Source of the DNA: Rhizobium sp. CG5
Lineage (GTDB): Bacteria > Pseudomonadota > Alphaproteobacteria > Rhizobiales > Rhizobiaceae
Length of the DNA stretch: 64,000 bases
Direction of reading: 5' to 3'
NCBI RefSeq assembly: GCF_023701945.1
Contig: NZ_JABAEF010000001.1
Span: forward strand, 310,001 to 374,000
Position 1 is the first letter of the stretch; each line of letters begins with the position of its first letter. Positions 1-8,791 of the stretch are shown in pieces. A program made the position numbers and the translations under genes. The notes beneath the pieces were generated by a model. That model saw only the letters and a program-made list of their open reading frames with translations. It was not told where the DNA came from and searched no databases.

Positions 1-281
1 CGCGTCCATTGAGGCTCACTACACCGGCACGCGCGCACTGCATTTTTGCCGAGCACATCTCAGAATACGGCGCGGTCAAATTGAGGTGGTCCGAGGCCAT
101 TGGCGGGGAGACGCTTCTCTCGGCATAAAGCGTAGTCGTTACAAATTGGTCTCGTAAGAGCGCCCGTTCGCCCGGCCCGCTCCGAGCTTTGATCCACTGC
201 ACGGACCGGGCGAACTACTCTTGGAGCAAGGAGCTTCAATGTGCCAATCCCACATTCTAATCCGGATAGCCAAATAATACG
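1..281. other. Left edge; no intact gene recognised
   Basis: No frame stays open across this stretch. The plus frames carry short open ends that stop near 127 and 153, and neither peptide resembles a family I know. In related phages another tail gene (DUF2460-like) would abut the next gene, but nothing of that kind is visible here. The DNA may be the end of a truncated gene or insertion remnant beyond the window. It contains the inverted repeat at 166-215. Confidence 0.4.
166..215. repeat. Perfect 10-bp inverted repeat with 30-bp spacer
   Basis: GTTCGCCCGG at 166-175 is matched by its exact reverse complement at 206-215. No T-tract follows, so it is not an obvious intrinsic terminator. It could be a remnant mobile-element end or a binding site; nothing in the sequence decides between these. 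Confidence 0.4.
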
Positions 282-908
282 ATGAAGAACATTTCGACAG
301 GGTTTCTTGCTGCCTTGGTCGCGGCGCGCGAGGACGGGATTGTTCCGCGGCGGCTGGTTTATATCACGGCGAAGGACCGGGAGACCGGGGATCCGGTCGA
401 AGTGGGGATCTGGACCGGCGACGACGACGTCAATATTCCTGTTCTGTCCGGCCTGACCGGTACGGAAGAGACGCGGACCTATTATGGCGGGCTCAATCTT
501 TCGGTTGGCGAAATTCCGCGGGTGTCGGATCTGACAACCCAGACCGTCACCATCGAGATGAGCCAGATTGCCGAGATCACGCAATTGCTGGTGCGTGGCT
601 ATGACGTGCGGCTGGCCAAGGTCGAGATCCATGACCTGCTGCTTGACCCGCGTTCGCGCATGCCTGTGGCGCCGGCCGAGATCGCCTTCCTGGGCGAGGT
701 GGACGGTGCGCCGATCGATACGCCGGCGGCGGGTAGCGATGGCAAGATCACGCTCAATGTCGTCTCCGATGCCATCTCCATGCTATCGCGCACCAATCCC
801 GCCAAATCGTCCTATCAAGGCCAGAAGCGGCGCAGCGATGACCGGTGGGGACGTTACAAGGGGACGGTCGGGAATTGGGAATTGCCGTGGGGGCAAAAGG
901 CGACATGA
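282..908 (+). CDS. Phage tail-tip protein, DUF2163-like
   Basis: This 208-residue protein resembles the DUF2163 (BR0599-type) tail proteins of alphaproteobacterial phages and gene transfer agents, which sit at the tail tip just before a peptidase-like protein and the central hub. Here the next two genes fit that same order. The start is poorly supported: the bases before the ATG contain no convincing Shine-Dalgarno sequence, unlike the rest of the phage block, so the natural 5' end or upstream leader may have been altered. The stop overlaps the next start as ATGA. Assignment rests on sequence flavour and gene order, not on a catalytic motif. Confidence 0.75.
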   Translation: MKNISTGFLAALVAAREDGIVPRRLVYITAKDRETGDPVEVGIWTGDDDVNIPVLSGLTGTEETRTYYGGLNLSVGEIPRVSDLTTQTVTIEMSQIAEITQLLVRGYDVRLAKVEIHDLLLDPRSRMPVAPAEIAFLGEVDGAPIDTPAAGSDGKITLNVVSDAISMLSRTNPAKSSYQGQKRRSDDRWGRYKGTVGNWELPWGQKAT

Positions 909-1333
909 GCGATCTGATCCGACTGCCGGACTGGCGGGCGCGTTTCGACGCCCAATGCGACCGGATGCGGTTGCAGCCCTTCTCCTGGGCGGACAATGAT
1001 TGCGCCATCGGTCTTGCCGGCAACCTGGTGCTGGCGCTGACCGGCGTTGATGTGGTCGCCGCCTATCGCGGCCGCTATTCGACGCGGGTCGGGGCGATCC
1101 GCTGTTTGCGTGGCTCCGGCTTTGCAACGCTTGGCGACCTGGTCGCCTCGCTGCTACCGGAACATGCCCATGCCAGCATGGCGCGGGTCGGCGATATCGT
1201 GGCGCTGCCCGATGACGGCCCGTTCAGCCATGGGCTCGGCGTCGTCAACGGCGAACGGGTCTTTGTTTTGACGGATGCCGGGTTCGGCACGGTGGACCGG
1301 GCGCAAGCGGTCCGGGCTTTCAAGGTCGGCTGA
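905..1333 (+). CDS. Phage DUF6950-like protein, possible NlpC/P60-type fold
   Basis: The protein has 142 residues, counted from the ATG that overlaps the previous stop. It resembles DUF6950 proteins encoded before the tail-tip hub in many rhizobial phages. In RcGTA-like clusters this slot holds an NlpC/P60 peptidase. A compatible Cys/His pair is present: Cys33 in an N-D-C context and His109 following an R-V-G-D-I-V strand. I infer a diverged cell-wall peptidase or a structural relative of one; activity is not shown. The stop overlaps the next ATG (TGATG), which implies coupled translation with the hub gene. Confidence 0.7.
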   Translation: MSDLIRLPDWRARFDAQCDRMRLQPFSWADNDCAIGLAGNLVLALTGVDVVAAYRGRYSTRVGAIRCLRGSGFATLGDLVASLLPEHAHASMARVGDIVALPDDGPFSHGLGVVNGERVFVLTDAGFGTVDRAQAVRAFKVG

Positions 1334-4158
1334 TGAACCTCAAAAAGTATCTGATCTGCAGCACGGCGTTTTTCCTCGCCGGTGCGACGACAGCCAGTGC
1401 CGGCCCGCTCGCGGCCGCGATTCCGGCCATTTTCGGGCTGACCGGTTTTGCGGCTGGCGTGGTGCAGGTGCTTGTCGGCCTGGCGATCTCCTATGGGGTT
1501 ACGCTGATCCAGCAGGCGCAGGCCGACGACACGACGCAACAGAGCGGTGTCACCGTCACGACGCAGTTTGGCGACGACCAGCCGGTGACCGCCATCCTTG
1601 GCCGCTATGCGACGGCCGGCGTGCGCGCCTATGCTGGTACCTGGGGGGCGGCCGGCAAGACGCCGAATGCCTATCTGGTCGACGTGGTCGAGCTTGGCAA
1701 TCTGCCGGTCACCGGGCTTGGCGATGTCTGGATCAATGATTCCAAGGTCACCCTGCTGACGGCGGAAGAACATGCCGACATGGGTTTTCCAGTCGAGGAA
1801 TTCCGGGAAGACGGCAAGGATTATCTGTGGGTCAAGTTTTATGACGGCACGCAAACGACGGCTGATGCCTACCTGACCACGCGCTTTGGCGACGATGAAG
1901 ACCGGCCGTTCGAAGCCGACATGGTCGGGTTCGGCTGCCCTTATGCGATCATCACGGCGCGCTACAATACCGAGCTGCATAGCTCGGCGCCCTCCTGCCT
2001 GTTCGAGATGGACGGCATCCCGCTCTACGATATCCGCAAGGATTCGACCAACGGTGGCTCTGGCGCCCATCGCTGGAACAACAAGGCGACCTGGGAGCAC
2101 AGTGATAATCCGATCGTGCAGATCTATAATATCGCGCGCGGCATCACCTATGATGGCGTGTGGTTCTATGGTGGGCAGAACCTGCCGGTGTTTCGGTTGC
2201 CGTCTTCAGCCTGGATTGCGGCGGCCAATGAATGCGATACGGATATCTCTTTGTCCGGTGGCGGCACCGAGCCGCGCTTCAGGTCGGGATACCAGATCAG
2301 CGGCGATGAAAAGCCGCTCGATGCGATCAAGAAGATCGCCAAATCCGCCAATGCCCGGCTTGCCGAGGTCGGCGGGATCTTCAAGCCCTTGGTCGGCTCA
2401 CCTGGATCGGCCATCTATGCCTTTACTGACGACGATATCCTAATCACCGAGGGGCAGAGCTTCGATCCGTTTCCAACCCTTGACGACACGGTGAACGGCA
2501 TCGAGGCGACCTATCCAGAGCCGCGCGAGCGCTGGGCGATGAAGGATGCGCCGGCGCGCTACAATTCGACGCTGGAAAGCGAGGATGGCGATCGGCGGCT
2601 GCCAGCGAGCGTGACCTTCGAGGCCTGTCCTTACTCAAAGCAGGTGCAGCGGTTGATGCGCGCCATGCTGGAAGAAGCGCGCCGGTTTCGCACTCATCAG
2701 TTCTACCTGCCGCCGGATGCCTATGCGCTGGAGCCGAACGATGTCGTGTCCTGGTCGTCGGCACGCAATGGCTATTCCAACAAGAAGTTCCTGGTGACTC
2801 CTATCACTGGGCAGATCACCATGAACCAGCTGGTGGTTTTAAAGGAAATTGACCCGTCCGACTATGGCTGGTCGAGCGATTTTGAGCTACCGACGTCCTA
2901 TGGATGGACCGGGACCATCGTCTCGCCGCCGCAAGGGGTGACGGGCTGGACCGTGGCACCGGCGACGATCTATGACGCCAGCGGCAATCCGCGGCGTCCG
3001 ACGATCCAGATCAGTTGCGCCAGCGATCAGGACGACGTGAAGAAAGTCCGGGTGCGGGTAAGGTTGGCGTCCAGCGGTGATGTGGTATTCGACAGCGATT
3101 CCATTGTCTATGGAGATCCCTATAGCTGGAAACTTAACGGCACATTCCTGCCGAATGCAGACTACGAGGTGCAGGGGAAATTCATTCCTTATTCCAATCG
3201 CCGCACGACCTGGTCGTCGTGGCTGTCCGTCACCACACCGAATGTCAGGCTGACCGACGAAGATGTGTTCGTCGATGTGGATCTGAGCGGCCTCGATGAG
3301 CTGATCGAAGACGCCACGGACTGGATCCGGGGCGGGGTGCGCGAGGCAATCGAGACGGCGCGCGAAGCGATCAGCGCTTTGACTGATGCGGATTCCGGGG
3401 CGTTCCTGGACCGGCAGGAATTGCGGCGCGAGCTGGTGTCGCGGTCGGGCGAGATCACCGCGTCCTATACAGAGGCGATCACCGCCGCCACGGGGCCGAC
3501 ATCTGCGCTGGTCGGTCGGGTGGAGTCGCTGGAAGCGACCATTCCGTCACTGGCGACGGTGACCGTCGTCTCGGCGATCGCAGCCCGTGTCACGACGACA
3601 GAGGGCAATATTACCGCCTATGGTGTGCGGCTCGACGACATCGAGGCGACAATTCCGGGACTTGCTACCGCCAGCGCGGTTTCGACGCTTTCGGCGCAGG
3701 TGACATTGATCGATGGCGAGGTGAGCACGCTTGCCGATGCCATTACCTCCGTCACGGCCGGCTCGGTGGATGGCAATGTCGCGACTGCCAATTTCCGGAT
3801 GACGGCGGAGGGGTCGCCGGGGTCGGGCTATGCGGCACGGATCGGCATGGAGGTGAGGTCGGGCGGATCCGGCACATGGCGCGGCGCTTCCTTGTTTCTG
3901 GATGTGCCGACCAGCACGAGCGGTCTTTCCCGCATCGTGATGATGGCCGACCAGGTGATCATGACGAACTCGGAGGGCACGTTGAGAAGGCCATTCACCT
4001 ATTCTGGTGGTGTGCTTTATCTCGACAATGTCAGGGCCAATAACCTTGCCTCCATCTCGGCCGATCTCGGCACAGTGACGGCGGGAAGGATCGAAAGTAC
4101 CGATGGCACCACCTTGGTCATCGACCTGGACGATGGCACGATCGTGATATCCTCATGA
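1333..4158 (+). CDS. Phage tail-tip/host-specificity protein (J-like)
   Basis: This 941-residue protein is the largest of the tail block and sits where the central tail-tip (J or hub) protein is expected. Residues 1-65 are strongly hydrophobic with an export-signal-like start and an Ala/Gly-rich helix, a feature common in J-like proteins of rhizobial phages. The middle is beta-rich. Residues about 630-800 are heptad-like repeats suggesting a coiled-coil stalk. The C terminus ends in a small beta domain with T-D-G-T-T-L-V-I-D and D-D-G-T-I, typical of fibre-stem ends. It overlaps its neighbours at both ends by 1-4 bases. It probably contributes to receptor recognition. Confidence 0.75.
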   Translation: MNLKKYLICSTAFFLAGATTASAGPLAAAIPAIFGLTGFAAGVVQVLVGLAISYGVTLIQQAQADDTTQQSGVTVTTQFGDDQPVTAILGRYATAGVRAYAGTWGAAGKTPNAYLVDVVELGNLPVTGLGDVWINDSKVTLLTAEEHADMGFPVEEFREDGKDYLWVKFYDGTQTTADAYLTTRFGDDEDRPFEADMVGFGCPYAIITARYNTELHSSAPSCLFEMDGIPLYDIRKDSTNGGSGAHRWNNKATWEHSDNPIVQIYNIARGITYDGVWFYGGQNLPVFRLPSSAWIAAANECDTDISLSGGGTEPRFRSGYQISGDEKPLDAIKKIAKSANARLAEVGGIFKPLVGSPGSAIYAFTDDDILITEGQSFDPFPTLDDTVNGIEATYPEPRERWAMKDAPARYNSTLESEDGDRRLPASVTFEACPYSKQVQRLMRAMLEEARRFRTHQFYLPPDAYALEPNDVVSWSSARNGYSNKKFLVTPITGQITMNQLVVLKEIDPSDYGWSSDFELPTSYGWTGTIVSPPQGVTGWTVAPATIYDASGNPRRPTIQISCASDQDDVKKVRVRVRLASSGDVVFDSDSIVYGDPYSWKLNGTFLPNADYEVQGKFIPYSNRRTTWSSWLSVTTPNVRLTDEDVFVDVDLSGLDELIEDATDWIRGGVREAIETAREAISALTDADSGAFLDRQELRRELVSRSGEITASYTEAITAATGPTSALVGRVESLEATIPSLATVTVVSAIAARVTTTEGNITAYGVRLDDIEATIPGLATASAVSTLSAQVTLIDGEVSTLADAITSVTAGSVDGNVATANFRMTAEGSPGSGYAARIGMEVRSGGSGTWRGASLFLDVPTSTSGLSRIVMMADQVIMTNSEGTLRRPFTYSGGVLYLDNVRANNLASISADLGTVTAGRIESTDGTTLVIDLDDGTIVISS

Positions 4159-5669
4159 CGAAAACCCTTATTGGCAAGGACAGCGACGGCGTCGGCTGCA
4201 TCAAGATCACGAAGGGCACCTATAACCCTGTGACGACGCCGGACAGTCAGGCCTACAAATTCTATTACAACTCGAAATGGGCCGCAGATGTGAAGGTGCA
4301 GGGCGTTCTGGTGCGCCCGACGAATACGACGCCCGGACCTTTCTACTCTCCGACAGGTTCGGGCTGGAAGTACTGGCACTCCTATTACGGCGATGTCCAG
4401 ATGGAGATTTTCAAGAAGAGCTATTTCGACGGGGTGATCTATAATTTTCCGCTGTTCGATATAAAGACTGTCGATTCCGAGACGGGCCGCTATGTCAATG
4501 GATCGATCGGCCTGGAGACAACCGGCTACGCTGGCGGGCGCGATCGCGCCGGGCAATGGTTTTTGCGCAATTACAAATCGACCGGGTGGCTCGCAGCAGA
4601 CGCGACCTATAGCTTCAGCGGCTATTTTGCCGCCACCGTGACGCCAAGCGAGCCGAGCATTCTACTCAGGAACACCGCGGAAGACCGGCTCGTCGTCTGG
4701 CGGTTGCCGGGAGACAATACGGATATCCAGAACGGGACAGAGCAAAGTGCCGTGTCCGGCCACCAGCAAGTACGGCTCAGCGCCACGGAATGCAAGGTAT
4801 CCAAGCCTGGCTTTGACGTGCGTTATGCCACCGCGACACAACTGGCCTTCGACGCCTCCGATGTGCCGGCGAAGATCGTCGCCGCCGATGACATTTCCAT
4901 TCCGGAGGGAACTTCGTATTACGAGACGGGGGTCAGCCTGCCGGAGAATACGGTGGTCGACCTGCATTTCTACCAGAGCGGAGGAAATATTATTTACCCG
5001 AGCCCTCCGCTGAATGTCGAATTCGGTGCGGCCTATTGGGTGGACGGTACGAAGATCCGGTTTGCCAATGCCAACGCGGCGTGCCGGGCGCGGTTCCTGG
5101 TGATTGCCGCCGATACGGAAGGACCGACAAGCGGCACCAACAAGGTGCTGCGGCAATTCACCAGTGGCGGCGAAAATGTCGTCCAGTTCCTGCGACCTGG
5201 CGCCGGCAGTAGCCCAAGCTTCGCCGACATCGTCATCGACAGCCGATGGCCCTGCCTGCAGATCGTCAAGGAAGGGTATTTCAGCGTGTCTGTCGGCGAC
5301 GACCTGACCCACATGGTGACCTATGATGCCAGCGGCATGTTCACCTTCGTCAAATACATGACGGTGCATGGGTCGGGGTCCTATTTCGCGACCGGCTCTC
5401 TGGAGGTCGACTTTACCAAGCGCGTGCGCGTGCCGACGACGGGCAAGTGCGCTTACTATAATGGCGGATGGCAGGGCTACGCGGACACCGGTAACTCCAG
5501 CTATTGCGTCTATGACAATGACTCGGCGGTGTTCCACACGTTTAGGGGTAATCCGGTCCGGAAATATTACCGGGATACAGAGGACTACGACAACAACGTT
5601 GTCACCGTGGATTATGACCCGTCGCCGATCGTCGGCATCCGCTACTACATCTTCGGCATTGCCGCCTAA
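4155..5669 (+). CDS. Phage tail protein of unknown function
   Basis: The protein has 504 residues, and its ATG overlaps the stop of the J-like gene (ATGA). It is rich in Tyr, Gly, Thr and Asp with many short predicted strands and no signal peptide or membrane segment, which fits an extended virion surface protein. I recognise no catalytic motif. Its position between the tail-tip protein and the fibre genes suggests a receptor-binding or fibre-like role. The sequence looks variable and host-range related rather than conserved. Confidence 0.65.
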   Translation: MTKTLIGKDSDGVGCIKITKGTYNPVTTPDSQAYKFYYNSKWAADVKVQGVLVRPTNTTPGPFYSPTGSGWKYWHSYYGDVQMEIFKKSYFDGVIYNFPLFDIKTVDSETGRYVNGSIGLETTGYAGGRDRAGQWFLRNYKSTGWLAADATYSFSGYFAATVTPSEPSILLRNTAEDRLVVWRLPGDNTDIQNGTEQSAVSGHQQVRLSATECKVSKPGFDVRYATATQLAFDASDVPAKIVAADDISIPEGTSYYETGVSLPENTVVDLHFYQSGGNIIYPSPPLNVEFGAAYWVDGTKIRFANANAACRARFLVIAADTEGPTSGTNKVLRQFTSGGENVVQFLRPGAGSSPSFADIVIDSRWPCLQIVKEGYFSVSVGDDLTHMVTYDASGMFTFVKYMTVHGSGSYFATGSLEVDFTKRVRVPTTGKCAYYNGGWQGYADTGNSSYCVYDNDSAVFHTFRGNPVRKYYRDTEDYDNNVVTVDYDPSPIVGIRYYIFGIAA

Positions 5670-5680
5670 AAGGAAACGCC

Positions 5681-5899
5681 ATGACTGAACCATCGGCAGA
5701 CGGCCAGACCGTGCGCATCAGTGCGACTGCGGCCCTTCGCGAATCCGAGCTGCGGGAGCAGATCCTAAAGCAGCGCTGCGCCATCCTGGCCTCGGCGGTC
5801 GACGAGATGGCTTTGGAACTGCAGCGCATCCAAGACGATGTGATGCGCCTGCAGTCGGAGAACGCCCGGCTGAAGGCCGATAAAGAGGAGACGGACTGA
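5681..5899 (+). CDS. Small coiled-coil phage protein
   Basis: This 72-residue protein has a long amphipathic helix from about residue 20 to the end, with heptad-spaced Leu, Ile and Met and many Glu, Arg and Lys residues. No family is recognised. A good ribosome-binding site (AAAGGAA) precedes the ATG. Its stop overlaps the next gene as TGATG, so it is probably co-translated with the fibre protein and may help it fold or attach. Confidence 0.6.
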   Translation: MTEPSADGQTVRISATAALRESELREQILKQRCAILASAVDEMALELQRIQDDVMRLQSENARLKADKEETD

Positions 5900-6747
5900 T
5901 GGCGCTTCCGACTTACTATTCCACTGGCACAGCCTCGGTCGCCAATGCCGGGACGGCCGTGACGGGATCCGGAACAAGCTGGCTCAATGTGCTGCAGCCC
6001 GGCGACCTGTTTGGGACGCACAAGGGTCTCCCGATCCGCATCGCCAGCGTCAATAGCAATACGTCGCTGACCCTGGCGCATATCTGGCCCGGTACGACAC
6101 AATCGGGCGAGGCTTATGAGATCCAGCTGACGCCGCGCTCGGTCGGCGTCCAGGAAGCGACCCGGCAATTGCTGGAGCAGCTGGCCAATGGCAATCTTTC
6201 CGCGATCGCCGGCCTGACGACGGCCGCCGACAAGGTGGCCTATTATACCGGAGCCGGAGTGGCTGCGCTGGCCACCTTGACGGCACATGCCCGCGCGCTC
6301 CTTGAACTGAGCGGCGGGGCCGGGAAATTTATCCGATCGACTGGCACATCGACGGCCGTCATGCAGAATATCGTGGGCACGGTTTCGCAAAGCTCGGGAA
6401 CGCCAACTGGGGCGATTGTCGAGAGGGGCAGCAATAGCAACGGCGAATATGCACGCTTTGCTGATGGAACGCAGATCTGCACTTCGCCGGCCTTCACTGG
6501 GGATATCAGCCTGTCCTCTGGGTCTGTTTACCGAGCATCAAGCGCCTCAGACGGGTTCGCGCAATGGACTTTTCCGGCGCCATTTGTCGGCTCTCCAAGT
6601 GTGTCGCCTAGTGGACAAAACAACTCCGCATCTCATTGGATCTCTGTCCGCACGATCAGCGCAACCCAAGCGGCGCTCAATATGTGGGCCCCAGCATCGA
6701 GCACATCAAGAAATGCTAGTGCGATTGCCGTTGGCCGATGGTTTTAA
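5899..6747 (+). CDS. Phage tail fibre protein
   Basis: The protein has 282 residues. The N terminus (about 1-75) is a small beta domain of the sort found at the start of alphaproteobacterial phage fibres. The middle is Ala/Thr/Gly-rich. The C terminus holds the A-R-F-A-D-G-T-Q strand typical of fibre tip domains and finishes with an aromatic G-R-W-F end, as in many trimeric fibre tips. The start overlaps the previous stop. Function is inferred from layout and composition: host receptor binding. Confidence 0.7.
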   Translation: MALPTYYSTGTASVANAGTAVTGSGTSWLNVLQPGDLFGTHKGLPIRIASVNSNTSLTLAHIWPGTTQSGEAYEIQLTPRSVGVQEATRQLLEQLANGNLSAIAGLTTAADKVAYYTGAGVAALATLTAHARALLELSGGAGKFIRSTGTSTAVMQNIVGTVSQSSGTPTGAIVERGSNSNGEYARFADGTQICTSPAFTGDISLSSGSVYRASSASDGFAQWTFPAPFVGSPSVSPSGQNNSASHWISVRTISATQAALNMWAPASSTSRNASAIAVGRWF

Positions 6748-6762
6748 GAAAAGGATCGTACG

Positions 6763-7068
6763 ATGCAAATATCACTGAGTCCGCAGCGCAGGGACGACGG
6801 ATTGGCCATCCACAAGATGGGCGATATTCTCACGGTCAACGGCGCGACGTTCGACTTCACGAATCTGCCCGATGGCGCGACCATTCCCGCAGGGGAGATC
6901 CCGTGCGCATGGATCGTCGGGCCGGTGGAGCGGGTTTCCGGGTCGCTGCATCTGACGCTGATCCTGCCGCACGGGCCGGCACCTTTGCCATCGGTGGCAT
7001 TTCCCGAGCCGATCATCGATCCACCGGACGGCATTGTCCTGCTGCCGACCGCAACCGGAGAGGCATGA
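6763..7068 (+). CDS. Phage hypothetical protein after the fibre gene
   Basis: This is a 101-residue protein of unknown family. It contains an N-G-A-T-F-D-F-T-N-L-P-D-G-A-T turn-rich stretch in its first half and a Pro-rich tail. A ribosome-binding site (AAAAGGA) lies before the ATG, and its stop overlaps the next start as ATGA. Small proteins in this slot are often fibre-assembly factors or caps; no motif here proves that. Confidence 0.6.
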   Translation: MQISLSPQRRDDGLAIHKMGDILTVNGATFDFTNLPDGATIPAGEIPCAWIVGPVERVSGSLHLTLILPHGPAPLPSVAFPEPIIDPPDGIVLLPTATGEA

Positions 7069-7403
7069 CCATGACGTGGACCGTATCGCAAGCGACCATC
7101 ATCACGGCTGAGCAGAAGCAAGCTACCGCCCGCGCTGCCCTGATCAACGCCTATTCCGCGGCGATCCAGGCGCATATGGACGCGACTGCGAAAGAGCGTC
7201 TGTATGACGGTATCCAAACCGCTGTCAGCTATCGCGATGATCCGAACCCGCAGTTTGCCGCAGAGGCCAACGCGCTGTTCACATGGCGCTCGGCAGTCTG
7301 GACCTATGCCACGACAGAACTGGACGCGGTCCTGGCGGGAACGCGGGCGCAGCCGTCGATCGAGGCATTCGTGGCGGAGCTGCCGGGATTTACCTGGCCC
7401 TAG
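7065..7403 (+). CDS. Phage hypothetical protein, helical
   Basis: The protein has 112 residues, read from the ATG overlapping the previous stop. The same frame is open further upstream, but that part duplicates the coding region of the neighbour and is not credible. The product is predicted almost wholly helical, with no signal peptide. Its stop TAG sits on the CTAG at 7400-7403, shared with the stop of the convergent outer-membrane gene. It is probably an accessory protein of the fibre block; the family is not identified. Confidence 0.6.
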   Translation: MTMTWTVSQATIITAEQKQATARAALINAYSAAIQAHMDATAKERLYDGIQTAVSYRDDPNPQFAAEANALFTWRSAVWTYATTELDAVLAGTRAQPSIEAFVAELPGFTWP

Positions 7404-7987
7404 AAGCGGATGCCAATCACGGTGCGAAGATTGACCTGATCGAGATCCATGTAATCCGGCTTGGTGAAGTGGCGAGCCTCAATATCCAGTCGCATGAAGG
7501 TGCGGGAAAAATCGTATTGCAGGCCGGCGCCAAAGCTCAAGGTGGGAGAGTTTATCACGTTAACATCAGTGCTTTGCACGCCGAAGAAATTGTACCATTC
7601 CCCCGTGGTGGCGAGATGGGACAGGCCGACCCCTGCAAATGAAAAGGCGGACAATGACCCGAACCTTCGGCCAAACCGAAGGGAGACTTCAGCCGCGATC
7701 CGTTCCCTTACTGTCTCGCGATAACTTATGGCAGGATCGTCATACTGCAGGATCGTCGGATCGTTCAGGCCGAATCTCAGTGATGCTTCAGGGGCAATAA
7801 AATAGCCGCCATCCAGGTCAAATTCCTTGCCGATCACTATCCCGGCGGATAGCGGCGAAAATTCATCGTACCAACTTTCCAAGTTAGTCAATGCGCCGCC
7901 GCTGAAAGACCCACCGACATAGACGTCATCGGCTTCTGCCGGCAGAGCCCAGGCCAGAATGGCCGCCACCATTGCATGCTTGCGCAT
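7400..7987 (-). CDS. Outer-membrane beta-barrel protein, probable prophage moron
   Basis: The protein has 195 residues from the chosen ATG at 7987, which has GGTGGTAAG upstream. It begins with a Sec signal peptide ending A-L-P-A-E-A. The rest is alternating hydrophobic/polar strands with Gly and aromatic girdle residues, and it ends in I-G-I-R-F, a terminal Phe signature of outer-membrane barrels. About eight strands are likely. It is the only long gene in the first 11 kb on the minus strand and is inserted between the fibre and lysis genes, so it is probably expressed from its own promoter in the lysogen. It could modify the cell surface or exclude other phages; this is inference. Confidence 0.7.
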   Translation of the reverse strand: MRKHAMVAAILAWALPAEADDVYVGGSFSGGALTNLESWYDEFSPLSAGIVIGKEFDLDGGYFIAPEASLRFGLNDPTILQYDDPAISYRETVRERIAAEVSLRFGRRFGSLSAFSFAGVGLSHLATTGEWYNFFGVQSTDVNVINSPTLSFGAGLQYDFSRTFMRLDIEARHFTKPDYMDLDQVNLRTVIGIRF

Positions 7988-8087
7988 AATCTTACCACCC
8001 AATCGTTGTGCGCGTCACAATGCCAGATCGCCGTATCGCGTCAAGATGGCGGAACGTACTCCTCACTCTCCACAAAAGGACATCATC

Positions 8088-8789
8088 ATGAAAACCACTC
8101 TGGATATCCAGAAGCGGTTGGCGGAGCTGGGCTTGGATCCCGGCCCGGTCGACGGCATTCGCGGGCGGATGACGATTAATGCGGTCAAGCGGTTTCAGAC
8201 GCTCAATCACCTCGAGGTGGATGGCATTGTCGGGCCGGCTACGCTGCGTGCGCTTTTCGGCGGGGCAATGGTCAAGCCATCAGAAAGCCCTGATGTGGCG
8301 CCCTGGATGGACGTGGCGCTGCGGATGAAGGGGCTGCATGAGCGGCGCGAGAATGCCAGCCTGCGGGAGTTCCTGAAAAGCGACGGCGGCACGGTGGGTG
8401 ATCCAGCCAAGGTGCCGTGGTGCGGGGATTTCGTGCAGACCTGCCTGGCGCTGGCCATGCCCGACGAGCCGCTGCCTGCCAACCCTTATGCCGCGATCAA
8501 CTGGCTGACATTCGGCAAGGCCGTCGCGCCGCGGCGTGGCGCCGTGCTGATCTTCTGGCGCGGATCGCCTGATGGCTGGCAGGGACATATCGGCTTCTAC
8601 ATGGCCGAAGATGCCACGCATTTCCATGTGCTGGGCGGCAACCAGGCCGACAGCATCACCGTGTCGCGCATTGCCAAGACGCGGCTGCGCAAAGACGGCT
8701 GCCGCTGGCCGGGTTCGGCGATCGACACGGACGCTGGCGCCGTGCTGGCGGACGGGTCAGCGCTGTTCGAGACCCGGAACGAGGCGTGA
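8088..8789 (+). CDS. Phage endolysin: peptidoglycan-binding plus CHAP-like (TIGR02594-type) domain
   Basis: The protein has 233 residues, started at the ATG preceded by AAAAGGA; the longer open frame upstream overlaps the moron promoter region and is rejected. Residues 1-56 form a PG_binding_1 domain (D-G-I-R-G-R and V-D-G-I-V-G-P-A-T-L). Residues about 70-220 are a TIGR02594/CHAP-like amidase or endopeptidase with Cys112 in P-W-C-G-D-F-V, His167 in G-H-I-G-F-Y and Asn185 in G-G-N-Q-A, a plausible Cys-His-Asn triad. It lacks a signal peptide, so release should depend on a holin. It leads the lysis cassette. Confidence 0.85.
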   Translation: MKTTLDIQKRLAELGLDPGPVDGIRGRMTINAVKRFQTLNHLEVDGIVGPATLRALFGGAMVKPSESPDVAPWMDVALRMKGLHERRENASLREFLKSDGGTVGDPAKVPWCGDFVQTCLALAMPDEPLPANPYAAINWLTFGKAVAPRRGAVLIFWRGSPDGWQGHIGFYMAEDATHFHVLGGNQADSITVSRIAKTRLRKDGCRWPGSAIDTDAGAVLADGSALFETRNEA

Positions 8790-8791
8790 TC

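Noticed and set aside
6738..7403. A 221-codon frame extending the helical phage protein upstream
   Set aside because: The first 110 codons run through the coding region of the 101-residue neighbour. The ATG at 7065, overlapping that gene's stop, is the credible start.
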